From NCBI GenBank assembly GCA_900540335.1, contig UQFC01000025.1:1-33348 (forward strand): a stretch of 33,348 nucleotides of DNA, written 5' to 3'. A program made the position numbers and the translations under genes. The notes beneath the pieces are model-generated. The model was not told the DNA's origin. It did no database searches and saw only the letters and a program-made list of their open reading frames with translations. This document shows positions 8,353 through 15,548 of the stretch, in pieces. Within the stretch, counting starts at the first letter, position 1. Every line of letters starts with the position of its first letter. The stretch is from an uncultured Clostridium sp. GTDB taxonomy: Bacteria > Bacillota > Clostridia > Lachnospirales > Lachnospiraceae.

Positions 8353-8643
8353 ATGGAAATCAGGAAGATGGTCAGTGAGAATCAGGAAGAAAAGAATTAT
8401 ATGTATTTGCTTCGCTGCGCGGACGGGAGTCTTTACTGCGGATGGACGAATCATCTGGAAGCGCGGGTGGAGGCCCACAATGCGGGAAAAGGAGCGAAAT
8501 ATACAAAAAGCCGCCGTCCGGTAGCTCTGGTTTACTGGGAGGTTTTTGATACAAAGCAGCAGGCCATGCAGAGGGAATGGGCGGTGAAGCAGCTGAGCAG
8601 GGCAGAGAAGCTGAAACTGATAGAATCCCGGCAGTCTTTCTGA
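8353..8643 (+). CDS. GIY-YIG nuclease superfamily protein (UPF0213/YhbQ-like)
   Basis: A small protein of up to 96 residues that is one GIY-YIG domain. NYMYLLRCADGSLYCGWT is the GIY...YIG strand pair, followed by the arginine in LEARVEAHNAGKGAKYTKSRRP and the conserved YWE...AMQREWAVKQL helix. Such stand-alone proteins are widespread and some act on DNA ends or nicked DNA; the cellular role here is unknown. The start is uncertain: ATG 8353 overlaps its AGGAG almost directly, and ATG 8368 and ATG 8401 are alternatives. The stop codon lies inside an inverted repeat shared with the convergent gene. Confidence 0.88.
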   Translation: MEIRKMVSENQEEKNYMYLLRCADGSLYCGWTNHLEARVEAHNAGKGAKYTKSRRPVALVYWEVFDTKQQAMQREWAVKQLSRAEKLKLIESRQSF

Positions 8644-8657
8644 GAAGAACTGCCGGG
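8627..8657. terminator. Inverted repeat between convergent genes
   Basis: CCCGGCAGT (8627-8635) and ACTGCCGGG (8649-8657) form a nine-base-pair stem with further inner pairing, spanning the stop of the GIY-YIG gene and ending 13 bases from the stop of the convergent gene. There is no clear U-run on either strand, so it is a possible bidirectional terminator or mRNA end stabiliser rather than a classic intrinsic terminator. Confidence 0.45.
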
Positions 8658-8669
8658 GCGAGAAGGCGA

Positions 8670-9320
8670 TCAGGCGACAAAGGCGTACATCATAATATAA
8701 TGACAGAGGCTGCCTCCCATGACGAAAAGATGAAAAATTTCATGGGAGCCGAAATATTTGAATCTGGCATTAAAAATCGGCAGCTTCAGGGCGTAAATAA
8801 TCCCTCCTGCAGTGTAGATGATACCCCCGGTCAGAAGCCAGATAAAGGCGCTTTTGGGAAGCGCGGCAGTGATTTTTCCAAAGGCCAGAACACAAACCCA
8901 TCCCATGGCAATATAGATAAGGGAAGAAACCCATTTGGGGCAGGTGATCCAGAGGGCATTGATGATCATGCCTGCAATGGCGATTCCCCATACGAGAGCC
9001 AGAAGGGACCAGCCGGTTTTGTCACCCAGAACGAGGACGCACACAGGGGTATAGGTTCCGGCAATCAGAATGAAAATCATCATGTGGTCAACCTTTCTGA
9101 GAATCTGGTTTACCTTTGGTGAAATGTCCAGAGTATGATAAATGGTGCTGGCTGCATACAGCAGGATCATGCTGGTAATAAAAATAGCCAGCGGGAGCAC
9201 ATGGGTATATCCGGGAGTCCGGGCTGCCTTGATAATCAGGGGGGATGATGCCCCCAGAGCCAGAATCATGGCAATAAAATGAGTCAGGGCGCTTCCCGGA
9301 TCTTTGATTTTCAGTGTCAT
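8670..9320 (-). CDS. Hemolysin III / PAQR-like integral membrane protein
   Basis: The 216-residue product starts at the reverse-strand ATG ending at 9320, eight bases after AAAGGAG; the in-frame GTG upstream falls within that ribosome binding site. It has seven membrane helices and the family motifs: an N-terminal LTHFIAMILAL, the YAASTIYHTLD block with conserved Ser and His, HMMIFILIAGTYTP in the middle, and the C-terminal SHEIFHLFVMGGSLCHYIMMY with paired histidines. These His/Ser/Asp residues form the putative zinc hydrolase site of the PAQR fold. Despite the name, most bacterial members are not shown to be hemolysins and probably act on membrane lipids. It is transcribed alone, divergently from the pseudouridine synthase gene. 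Confidence 0.92.
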   Translation of the reverse strand: MTLKIKDPGSALTHFIAMILALGASSPLIIKAARTPGYTHVLPLAIFITSMILLYAASTIYHTLDISPKVNQILRKVDHMMIFILIAGTYTPVCVLVLGDKTGWSLLALVWGIAIAGMIINALWITCPKWVSSLIYIAMGWVCVLAFGKITAALPKSAFIWLLTGGIIYTAGGIIYALKLPIFNARFKYFGSHEIFHLFVMGGSLCHYIMMYAFVA

Positions 9321-9361
9321 AGAAATCACTCCTTTTATGTTATAATCAATACTATTATATG

Positions 9362-9376
9362 TAGTTTTAAAAACTA
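9362..9376. promoter_or_regulatory. Palindrome in the AT-rich divergent promoter region
   Basis: TAGTTTT and AAAACTA flank a single A, a perfect inverted repeat centred in the 159-base gap between the divergent hemolysin-III-like and pseudouridine synthase genes. Its size and position suit a repressor operator; no regulator is known. A TATACT (9392-9397) could serve as a -10 element towards the right, without a good -35. Confidence 0.25.
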
Positions 9377-9479
9377 TGTTATATCATTTTATATACTATA
9401 CACCTTGCGGGAGAAAAATGCAAGTCTGAAGAAAAAATTTATTGCAAAGGATGCCGCCGCGAATGGAAAGGAAAATACT

Positions 9480-10307
9480 ATGCTGAAAGTATTATATGAA
9501 GATAAGGGTTTGATTGTGGTTTGGAAGCCGGTTGGGCTGGAATCTCAGTCCAGCCGTGGATTTGGTGCGGATATGGTAAGCGAGATCCGGCGTCATATAC
9601 ACAAGTTTTCCCCAAAATCAGGCGAACCCTATGTGGGAGTTATCCACAGATTGGATAAGCCTGTGAGCGGAGTTATGGTTTATGCCAAGACGAAAAAGGC
9701 CGCAGCTGCGTTAAGTGCACAGGTTGCTTCCGGGAAAATGTCAAAAAAATATCTTACAGTGGTCTGTGGAAAACCTGTGGATAATGTGGATAAATATGTG
9801 GATTATTTGTTGAAAGATGAAAAATCCAACACGTCAAAAATTGTGGATAAGGGGATAAAAGGTGGAAAACCTGCGGAATTAATCTTCCGGGCAGTGGAAA
9901 CAAGGGAGATTGATCCCTATGGAACTCTGACATTGGCGGAAATTCAGCTGCTTACAGGCCGTCATCATCAGATTCGGGTGCAGATGGCCGGACATGGTTT
10001 GCCTTTATGGGGAGATAACCGCTATCATCCGCAGTCTGGAGGAACGGATTTGACAGCGGACATGAATAAAAAAATGGCCTGCACAGAGCGGGGCAGCGGC
10101 CCGGCGGCCGGAGAACAGACAAACAGCGGGCGGATGGGCAGGAAGCAGATTGCCCTGGCTGCCTGGAAGCTGACGTTTACCCATCCGGAAACAGGAAAGA
10201 CCATGACCTTTTCCCATTTGCCGGAGCATGAGATATTTTCCTGTTTTCCTGAGTTTCTGAAGATGAAGGAAGAGGAGCTGGGAGAAAAGAAAGGAAAGGC
10301 AGAATGA
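9480..10307 (+). CDS. RluA/RluD-family pseudouridine synthase
   Basis: The start is ATG 9480, behind GGAAAGGA; the longer open frame from 9279 overlaps the divergent gene and is not supported. The 275-residue protein begins MLKVLYEDKGLIVVWKP(VG), typical of family members without an S4 domain. The catalytic aspartate lies in HRLDKPVSGVMVYAKT near residue 60, followed by KKYLTVVCG and the LLTGRHHQIRVQMA motif. It isomerises uridine in rRNA or tRNA; the target cannot be told from sequence. The insertion of about 35 residues around TDLTADMNKKMACTERGSG is unusual but common in clostridial members. It overlaps the next gene by four bases (ATGA), although the two functions have no obvious link. Confidence 0.9.
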   Translation: MLKVLYEDKGLIVVWKPVGLESQSSRGFGADMVSEIRRHIHKFSPKSGEPYVGVIHRLDKPVSGVMVYAKTKKAAAALSAQVASGKMSKKYLTVVCGKPVDNVDKYVDYLLKDEKSNTSKIVDKGIKGGKPAELIFRAVETREIDPYGTLTLAEIQLLTGRHHQIRVQMAGHGLPLWGDNRYHPQSGGTDLTADMNKKMACTERGSGPAAGEQTNSGRMGRKQIALAAWKLTFTHPETGKTMTFSHLPEHEIFSCFPEFLKMKEEELGEKKGKAE

Positions 10308-12601
10308 TTATTCACACAACGGGACGCAATAACTGCGGAGGACGCTGTCTGATTCATGCCCATGTGGAGGACGGACAAATTAAGCGGCTGACAACGGAAA
10401 ATCTGGAAGAGGCGGAAGCCGCCGGCTGTGAATTTCCCATGACGGCCTGTGTCAGGGGAATGAACTATCATAAAACATTTTTAGGCGAGGATCGGCTGAA
10501 GTATCCCATGAAGCGGACTGGCAAACGGGGAGAAGGAAAGTTTGAACGGATTTCCTGGCAGGAGGCAATTGATACGATTGCCGGAGAATGGATTCGTATC
10601 CGCGATACCTACGGCCCCGGTTCCAGATATGTTAATTATGCGACAGGAGTGAGCGCTCTGTTCCGGGGAAATCAGCTGGCGAAACGTCTGTTAAGCCTGG
10701 ACGGCGGATTTCTGGATTATTACAATTCTTACAGTACAGCCTGTATCCGTCAGGCAACGCCGCTGATGTATGGTACCTGTGAAACAGGCAACAGCAGAGA
10801 GGACTGGCTGAACTCCAATTTGATTCTTCTCTGGGGACATAATCCTGCGGAAACGAAATTTGACAGCGATTCCATGTTTTATTTAAAGAAGGCAAAGGAA
10901 AAGGGGATTCCGATTGTTGTTATTGATCCGCGGAAAAATGATACCGTGCTGCAGCTGGATGCAGAGTGGATTCCTCTTCGTCCTGCCACAGACAGCGCAT
11001 TGATGGACGCTATGGCCTATGTGATTGTGAAGGAAGGACTTCAGGATCAGGAGTTTCTGGATCGATGCTGTCTGGGTTTTGATAAAGAACATATGCCGGA
11101 TGGCGTGGATCCGTCAGAGTGTTATTTATCCTGGCTGACAGGGGAGAAGGACGGAGTTGAAAAAACGCCAAAATGGGCTGAGAAAATCACCGGGGTTCCG
11201 GCTGAAACTATCCGCAGTCTGGCAGTCCGGTATGCCACGGCAAGGCCGGGGGCGCTGATACAGGGGTATGGAGCCCAGCGTCATGCCTGCGGAGAGCAGA
11301 GCGCCCGGGGAGCGATTCTTCTGGCCTGCATGACAGGAAACGTAGGAATCAGCGGCGGCTGGGCCAGCGGAGTGGCAGACTGTACCTGTCATGCGGATCC
11401 GGTATTTCCCATGCCGGAAAATCCTTATCCCATGAAAATTCCTGTATTTCTGTGGACAGAGGCAGTTGAGCGGGGACATGAGATGAACGGGCTGGACGGT
11501 GTTTCCTGTGGAAACGGGGCAGGAAGAGAACCGGGTATGGAGTTTGACGGGGAGAAGACTTTCCGGAGAGAAGCCGAACCGGAAGAGATACATCTTTCCA
11601 GCGATATTAAAATGATTCTGAACCTGGCCGGAAATACGCTGATTAACCAGCACAGTGATATTAACAGAACAGCAGCGATTTTAAAGGATACCTGTAAGTG
11701 TGAGTTTATTGTCTGCAGTGATTTGTTCATGACTGCCAGCGCAAAATTTGCAGATATACTCCTTCCGGGAGTTTCCATGTTTGAATGTGAAAACATTACT
11801 ATGCCGTGGCAGACGGGGAATTTTGTCGGCTTTAATAATAAGGTCATAGAACCGCTGTATGAGGGAAAAGAGGAGTATGAATGGCTCTCTGAGGTGGCAA
11901 AGCGGCTGGGGCTCTGGGAGGAGTTTACTCAGGGGCGGACAGCCGGACAGTGGCTGGAATACTGCTATAACCGGCTGAGGGAAAAGGAGACAGAGCTTCC
12001 GGAGTTTGAAATCCTGAAGAGGGAAGGCATTTACCGCTACAAAAAAACAGAGCCTGTGATTGCCTTTGAAAAAGAACGGCAGGATCCGGAGCATTATCCT
12101 TTTCCGACGGAGAGCGGGAAGATTGAGATTTTCTCCAGAAAGATTTATGAAACAAGATACAGGGAGTTTGTTCCGGCAATTCCCCGGTATGTGGAGCCGC
12201 CGGAGGGACCTTCGGATCCTCTGAAGGAAAAATATCCTCTTCAGCTGATTGGATGGCATACAAAACGCCGCTGTCACAGTATTCATGACAATAACAGAGC
12301 CATGCACCGTCTGGATCCCCAGCAGCTCTGGATGCATGCAGAGGATGCTGCGGTACGGGGACTGAAGGACGGTCAGATGGTTCTGGTGAGAAATGACCGG
12401 GGACAGATCCGGATTCCTGTGAAAGTTACAGATCGGATTATGCCGGGAGTTACAGCCCTGTCTCAGGGGGCCTGGTATCGTCCTGATGAAACGGGAACGG
12501 ATCTGGGCGGCTCCATCAATGTGCTGACTTCTCTGCATCCGACACCGTATGCAAAGGGCAACCCGCAGCACACCAATCTGGTTGAAGTGGAAGGTCTGTA
12601 A
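10304..12601 (+). CDS. DmsA-like molybdopterin oxidoreductase, catalytic subunit without visible partners
   Basis: This 765-residue protein follows the DMSO reductase family order: an N-terminal iron-sulfur region (NNCGGRC), RLKYPMKRTGKRGEGKFERISW, LLWGHNPAETK, QGYGAQRH and a C-terminal cofactor domain (YPLQLIGWHTKRRCHS). YNSYSTACIRQ at 141-150 matches the place of the DmsA molybdenum-ligand serine, probably Ser144. The first cysteine of the usual C-x3-C-x3-C-x(33-34)-C cluster motif is missing (Gly7); Cys11, Cys15 and Cys49 remain and Cys42 is extra. There is no Tat signal, so the enzyme should be cytoplasmic. No DmsB-type ferredoxin subunit or DmsC anchor lies on either side. The substrate may be a sulfoxide, an N-oxide or something else. 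Confidence 0.85.
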   Translation: MIIHTTGRNNCGGRCLIHAHVEDGQIKRLTTENLEEAEAAGCEFPMTACVRGMNYHKTFLGEDRLKYPMKRTGKRGEGKFERISWQEAIDTIAGEWIRIRDTYGPGSRYVNYATGVSALFRGNQLAKRLLSLDGGFLDYYNSYSTACIRQATPLMYGTCETGNSREDWLNSNLILLWGHNPAETKFDSDSMFYLKKAKEKGIPIVVIDPRKNDTVLQLDAEWIPLRPATDSALMDAMAYVIVKEGLQDQEFLDRCCLGFDKEHMPDGVDPSECYLSWLTGEKDGVEKTPKWAEKITGVPAETIRSLAVRYATARPGALIQGYGAQRHACGEQSARGAILLACMTGNVGISGGWASGVADCTCHADPVFPMPENPYPMKIPVFLWTEAVERGHEMNGLDGVSCGNGAGREPGMEFDGEKTFRREAEPEEIHLSSDIKMILNLAGNTLINQHSDINRTAAILKDTCKCEFIVCSDLFMTASAKFADILLPGVSMFECENITMPWQTGNFVGFNNKVIEPLYEGKEEYEWLSEVAKRLGLWEEFTQGRTAGQWLEYCYNRLREKETELPEFEILKREGIYRYKKTEPVIAFEKERQDPEHYPFPTESGKIEIFSRKIYETRYREFVPAIPRYVEPPEGPSDPLKEKYPLQLIGWHTKRRCHSIHDNNRAMHRLDPQQLWMHAEDAAVRGLKDGQMVLVRNDRGQIRIPVKVTDRIMPGVTALSQGAWYRPDETGTDLGGSINVLTSLHPTPYAKGNPQHTNLVEVEGL

Positions 12602-12639
12602 TGATACGTTAAGAAAGCGTTAAAAAGCAGAGACGGGTG

Positions 12640-12668
12640 TAGCCAGAAGAAGAAAATTCTGGTATAGT
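12640..12668 (+). promoter_or_regulatory. Probable promoter of the Mn riboswitch-exchanger unit
   Basis: TAGCCA (12640-12645) and TATAGT (12663-12668) are 17 bases apart, with 4/6 and 5/6 consensus matches. Transcription would start near 12675, just before the riboswitch aptamer. Confidence 0.45.
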
Positions 12669-12680
12669 GTTAGACATAGA

Positions 12681-12860
12681 AAAGGGAGTAGTTGGCACCT
12701 GATTTCAGGTGTTTGCGAAGCCGTCAGTACGAGTTATCCTGAGAATTGAAGGGAAGCTCCGGTTCGTAACGAAGCAGCGAGACTTTTGTTGGAAGAAAAC
12801 GCGGGGCACTGCACAGCAGTGCTGCCAGTTTGATTCCGGCAGAGGACTCGCTTTTTTTAT
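12681..12860 (+). promoter_or_regulatory. yybP-ykoY (Mn2+) riboswitch with expression platform
   Basis: The leader opens with AAAGGGAGTAGTTGGC, has GCGAAGCCGTCAGTACG in the middle and CTCCGGTTCGTAACGAAGC later, which are hallmark segments of the yybP-ykoY class, whose members sense Mn2+. The aptamer spans about 12681-12790. Its 3' arm AGCGAG (12776-12781) can instead pair with CTCGCT (12847-12852), which runs into seven T residues (12852-12858), giving an intrinsic terminator. This layout predicts transcription read-through when Mn2+ holds the aptamer. A separate hairpin (GCACTGC/GCAGTGC) lies in the connector. The controlled gene is a cation exchanger, consistent with metal export. Confidence 0.82.
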
Positions 12861-12948
12861 TTCATAGGAACAATCATCTTCCTGTGCAGTAAAAAGTGGG
12901 AACTCTGCAGAAACCAGAAAATTCGATGGAAAACGAGGAGGAAATGAG

Positions 12949-13884
12949 ATGGAAATGGTAATTCAGTTATTGTTGCTTGCACTGGGATTTTTTATGCTGG
13001 TAAAAGGCGCCGACTGGTTTGTAGACGGTTCTTCCGGTATCGCAGATAAGCTTGGCGTACCTCAGCTGGTGATTGGTCTGACGATTGTGGCAATGGGAAC
13101 CAGCGCGCCGGAGGCAGCAGTTAGCATTACTGCAGCCTTGAAGGGCAGCGCAGAGATTACAATCGGAAACATCGTAGGAAGTAATATTTTGAATATTTTG
13201 ATTATCCTTGGAATTACTTCTGTGATTGTTTCTGTAGCTGTGGCGAGAACCACAATCCGCTATGAGATTCCCTGGATGCTGTTTATAACAGCAGTGCTTC
13301 TGGCTCTGGGTTATACGGGAAACCAGGTAAGCTTTATGGAAGGCATGATTCTTTGGGTTCTGTTTTTAATGTACCTGGGTTATCTTTTTGTAATGGCAAT
13401 GCGGGATAAACAGGAGGTTGTTGAAACAGAGGAGTCGAAGCCCTTCTGGAAGCAGGTGCTTCTGTCGATTGTGGGACTGGTGCTGATTGTTCTGGGAAGT
13501 GATGTGACTGTAGATGCAGCAACAGCCATTGCAAAGGCAGCAGGCTTAAGCGAGCGTTTTATCGGCCTGACGATTGTGGCTCTTGGAACTTCTCTTCCGG
13601 AGCTGTTTACCTCTGTTTCTGCAGCAATCAAGGGAAAGGCAGATATTGCAATCGGAAATATCGTAGGAAGCAATATTTTCAATATTCTCTTTGTTGTGGG
13701 AACGGCAGCTTTGATTCTTCCGGTTGAGTTTGCGCCGAATTTTGTGATTGATACGGCAGTTGCCATTGGCGCAGGTGTGCTGCTTCTTGTCTGTGTGGCA
13801 GGAAAGAAAAAGCTGGTAAGAAGTCATGGAATTATCATGCTGGTGTGTTACGCAGCATACTTTGGATATCTGATGATGGGCTAA
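12949..13884 (+). CDS. CaCA-family cation exchanger (YrbG-like), probable Mn2+/Ca2+ exporter
   Basis: The protein has 311 residues, starts after GAGGAGGAAATGAG, and is built of two homologous halves of five membrane helices. The ion-binding alpha repeats are obvious: GTSAPE (50-55) with GNIVGSNILNILI (from 73) in the first half, and GTSLPELFTS with GNIVGSNIFNILF in the second. Glutamates in the two GTS-x-PE motifs are the usual cation ligands. Family members swap cytoplasmic Ca2+ for Na+ or H+, and clostridial members behind yybP-ykoY switches probably expel Mn2+. Riboswitch placement therefore suggests manganese detoxification; this is inference. There is a short acidic loop between halves (DKQEVVETEESKPF) and no partner genes. 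Confidence 0.92.
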   Translation: MEMVIQLLLLALGFFMLVKGADWFVDGSSGIADKLGVPQLVIGLTIVAMGTSAPEAAVSITAALKGSAEITIGNIVGSNILNILIILGITSVIVSVAVARTTIRYEIPWMLFITAVLLALGYTGNQVSFMEGMILWVLFLMYLGYLFVMAMRDKQEVVETEESKPFWKQVLLSIVGLVLIVLGSDVTVDAATAIAKAAGLSERFIGLTIVALGTSLPELFTSVSAAIKGKADIAIGNIVGSNIFNILFVVGTAALILPVEFAPNFVIDTAVAIGAGVLLLVCVAGKKKLVRSHGIIMLVCYAAYFGYLMMG

Positions 13885-13972
13885 AAAGAAAAATAGCTCA
13901 CCTTAGTGTTAATGTAAAAAATGAAATTATAAAGAGATTATAAGTTGCTTATAAAAACAGGGAATTTGTCTT

Positions 13973-13996
13973 TACTAGGATTAATACAAAGGAAGT
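13973..13996 (+). repeat. Direct repeat, left copy, bounding an AT-rich island
   Basis: A 24-base sequence beginning TACTAGGATTAATAC recurs at 15502-15525 with one difference (A to G at the twelfth base). The copies are 1529 bases apart and bracket a low-GC gene and a structured element. They may be attachment or target-site traces, or a shared regulatory site. The 332-base gap before the gene also holds a perfect palindrome, TTATAAG-TTG-CTTATAA (13938-13954). Confidence 0.6.
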
Positions 13997-14119
13997 TTGA
14001 AGCTTTGTGTTTATCCTGTGTTATCTGTGGCTATTTAGAGGGAGAATTTTTATAAAATCAAGTTTTTTCGGTTATGTGGAATTATCACTATTTAAGGAAA
14101 TTAGTGTAAAGAAATTGGA

Positions 14120-14147
14120 AGAGGTGGCGTTTGCTACCTCTTTTTTT
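14120..14147 (+). terminator. Intrinsic terminator upstream of the island gene
   Basis: AGAGGTGGC, loop GTTT, GCTACCTCT and a seven-base T-run form a textbook terminator. It ends transcription coming from the exchanger side, or attenuates transcription into the gene at 14217; no complete gene sits between the exchanger and this site. Confidence 0.8.
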
Positions 14148-14216
14148 GCATAGTTTGCTTTTTATTTGGCTGGGATAGTGATATGATGGAAAGAAAAGCA
14201 AGGAGAGAATTTTGAT

Positions 14217-15023
14217 ATGGCATATTGGTTTAAGATACAGGATCATCTTATTTTTGCATTTCTTTTTTTATTTTTTGTTATTATTGCGCAGGGGATTATT
14301 ATATTCAAACTTGTAAAATGTAAGCAGAAAATGAAGAGTGGGGGAGCACTTGATGATTTAATCAGTAGATTTCGGGATTTTTGGGGAGAGTTTATCATAT
14401 ATGTATTGGCAACAAGTATTGTTGGGATATTTGTTGTTAGCTTAGTAAAAAAAGGTAATGTTACTTTAGAAAATATAAATAACTGGGTTAGTATTATTCT
14501 TGGTTTTATTGCTTTGGTAGTTAGTGTAATATCGCTTTGGTTAAGTTTTTATAATGTAGATCAAGCAAACCAGTCTAAAGAGGCGGTTGAGAAAACGGCT
14601 AAAGAAATTAATGCGCGTGGAACTGAGAGGACTGGATGGAAGCAAGATTTTGAAAAAGGTTGGTATTTTCTGGATAGATATGGAGAAATAGTGCGAGATG
14701 AATGGAAAAAGAGTGGAGATAATTGGTATCATCTCGGAAGTGATGGTTATATTGAGAAGGATGTATTTATCTTTGAGGATCTCGGTAAAGTTATATATTA
14801 TGTAGATGCAAATGGTATGATGGTCAGAAATACATTTGTAAAGATTGATGATAAATATCGATTTTTTACAAATAATGGCAAAGCTATAATGGACGGAAAA
14901 ATAGAAAAAGACGGTAAAAGATATTTCTTTAAAAATGGCTATTTGGATTGTGAAGAAATCATTGATTGCGGTGAGGAACATGAAGATGATGACAGTGATG
15001 GAGATAAAGCACTTGGAAAATAA
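14217..15023 (+). CDS. Three-helix membrane protein with choline-binding-like (CW-type) repeats
   Basis: The 268-residue protein starts behind AAGGAGAG. Membrane helices lie at about 11-31, 59-77 and 90-112, and a polar helix at 113-133 (NVDQANQSKEAVEKTAKEIN). From 138 to about 245 come aromatic-glycine repeats of the cell-wall/choline-binding type: GWYFLDRYGEIV, NWYHLGSDGYI, VIYYVDANGMM, YRFFTNNGKAI and RYFFKNGYL. The tail is highly acidic. Basic residues after helix 1 place that loop inside, which would put the repeats in the cytoplasm, unlike usual choline-binding proteins. Codon choice is clearly more AT-rich than that of the neighbours, and the gene sits between direct repeats, so it looks acquired. 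Function unknown; attachment to a glycan is only one possibility. Confidence 0.75.
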   Translation: MAYWFKIQDHLIFAFLFLFFVIIAQGIIIFKLVKCKQKMKSGGALDDLISRFRDFWGEFIIYVLATSIVGIFVVSLVKKGNVTLENINNWVSIILGFIALVVSVISLWLSFYNVDQANQSKEAVEKTAKEINARGTERTGWKQDFEKGWYFLDRYGEIVRDEWKKSGDNWYHLGSDGYIEKDVFIFEDLGKVIYYVDANGMMVRNTFVKIDDKYRFFTNNGKAIMDGKIEKDGKRYFFKNGYLDCEEIIDCGEEHEDDDSDGDKALGK

Positions 15024-15297
15024 AGTGTTCATAATATGGGGAAAGGGTATGAAATGCACTCATGAATTTCAAACACGAAAAATAGATTCCAGTATCAGAA
15101 CAGTTCCAATGGCATCGAAAGTATCTAAAATTCTCAAATTACGTAAGTATCTAAATTTCTCCGTGTACTCTCAGATATACTTTTGCCACCAGAGCTTTTG
15201 AAAAAGGAATGAGACCAAAGTTAAGACAATGGCAGTGTTTGAAAAACAGGCGTAGATAGATTGGTGTAAAATTGGTGTCATAGTCAAAAAATGGAAG

Positions 15298-15446
15298 TAA
15301 CTGTTCAGGACGGCATCTTCTTGTCCGGCAAAGCCGAACAAGAAGCATCGGAGATTCCTCCGATATGAGATCTGGCATGAAAATCCGCTTACAAGCAAGC
15401 TTGACACGAATTTTTCTGCCAGATCTCTCGCCGTCCTGAATAGTTA
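15298..15446. repeat. Structured palindromic element with three inner hairpins
   Basis: TAACTGTTCAGGACGGC (15298-15314) pairs with the 17 bases ending AGTTA (15430-15446) with one G-T wobble. Inside are three adjacent hairpins: CTTCTTGT/ACAAGAAG with CGGC/GCCG and an AAA loop (15317-15345); ATCGGAG/CTCCGAT with a four-base loop (15347-15364); and GAGATCTGGCA/TGCCAGATCTC (15367-15427) with a 39-base loop that itself has pairing AAAAT/ATTTT. The whole is a closed four-way junction. The arm TTCAGGACGGC recurs at 21283-21314. The rest of the 525-base gap (15024-15297, 15447-15501) shows no gene I can support. Confidence 0.65.
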
Positions 15447-15501
15447 TAAATGGAATGATAAAAAGGTCCTGAGCCGCTCATAAAACCATGGAATCGGGTC
15501 A

Positions 15502-15525
15502 TACTAGGATTAGTACAAAGGAAGT
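15502..15525 (+). repeat. Direct repeat, right copy
   Basis: Matches 13973-13996 in 23 of 24 bases. This copy contains TACTA-GGAT-TAGTA, a perfect short palindrome, and lies 23 bases before the next gene, so a regulatory function cannot be excluded. Confidence 0.6.
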
Positions 15526-15548
15526 ACAAATCAGAAACAGGTGAGTCC

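Noticed and set aside
8577..9122. A 181-codon forward frame opposite the hemolysin-III-like gene
   Set aside because: The reverse frame has the complete seven-helix family pattern and a good ribosome binding site; the forward frame is low-complexity polar sequence.
11681..12571. A 296-codon open frame antisense to the molybdoenzyme gene
   Set aside because: The sense frame is a clear full-length oxidoreductase; the antisense product resembles no family and lacks translation signals.
15151..15407. Two overlapping reverse frames of 75 and 78 codons in the island
   Set aside because: They run across the hairpins of the structured element, have no ribosome binding site, and show no domain I recognise; better explained by the palindromic DNA.
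15298..15446. The palindromic element as a retron or CRISPR-type repeat
   Set aside because: There is no reverse transcriptase, Cas gene or regularly spaced repeat array nearby; only pairing arms are seen.
13973..15525. The direct repeats as sporulation sigma-E promoters
   Set aside because: GTCATACT and GTACAAA in the right copy look a little like -35 and -10 sites, but their spacing is only about six bases, far too short.
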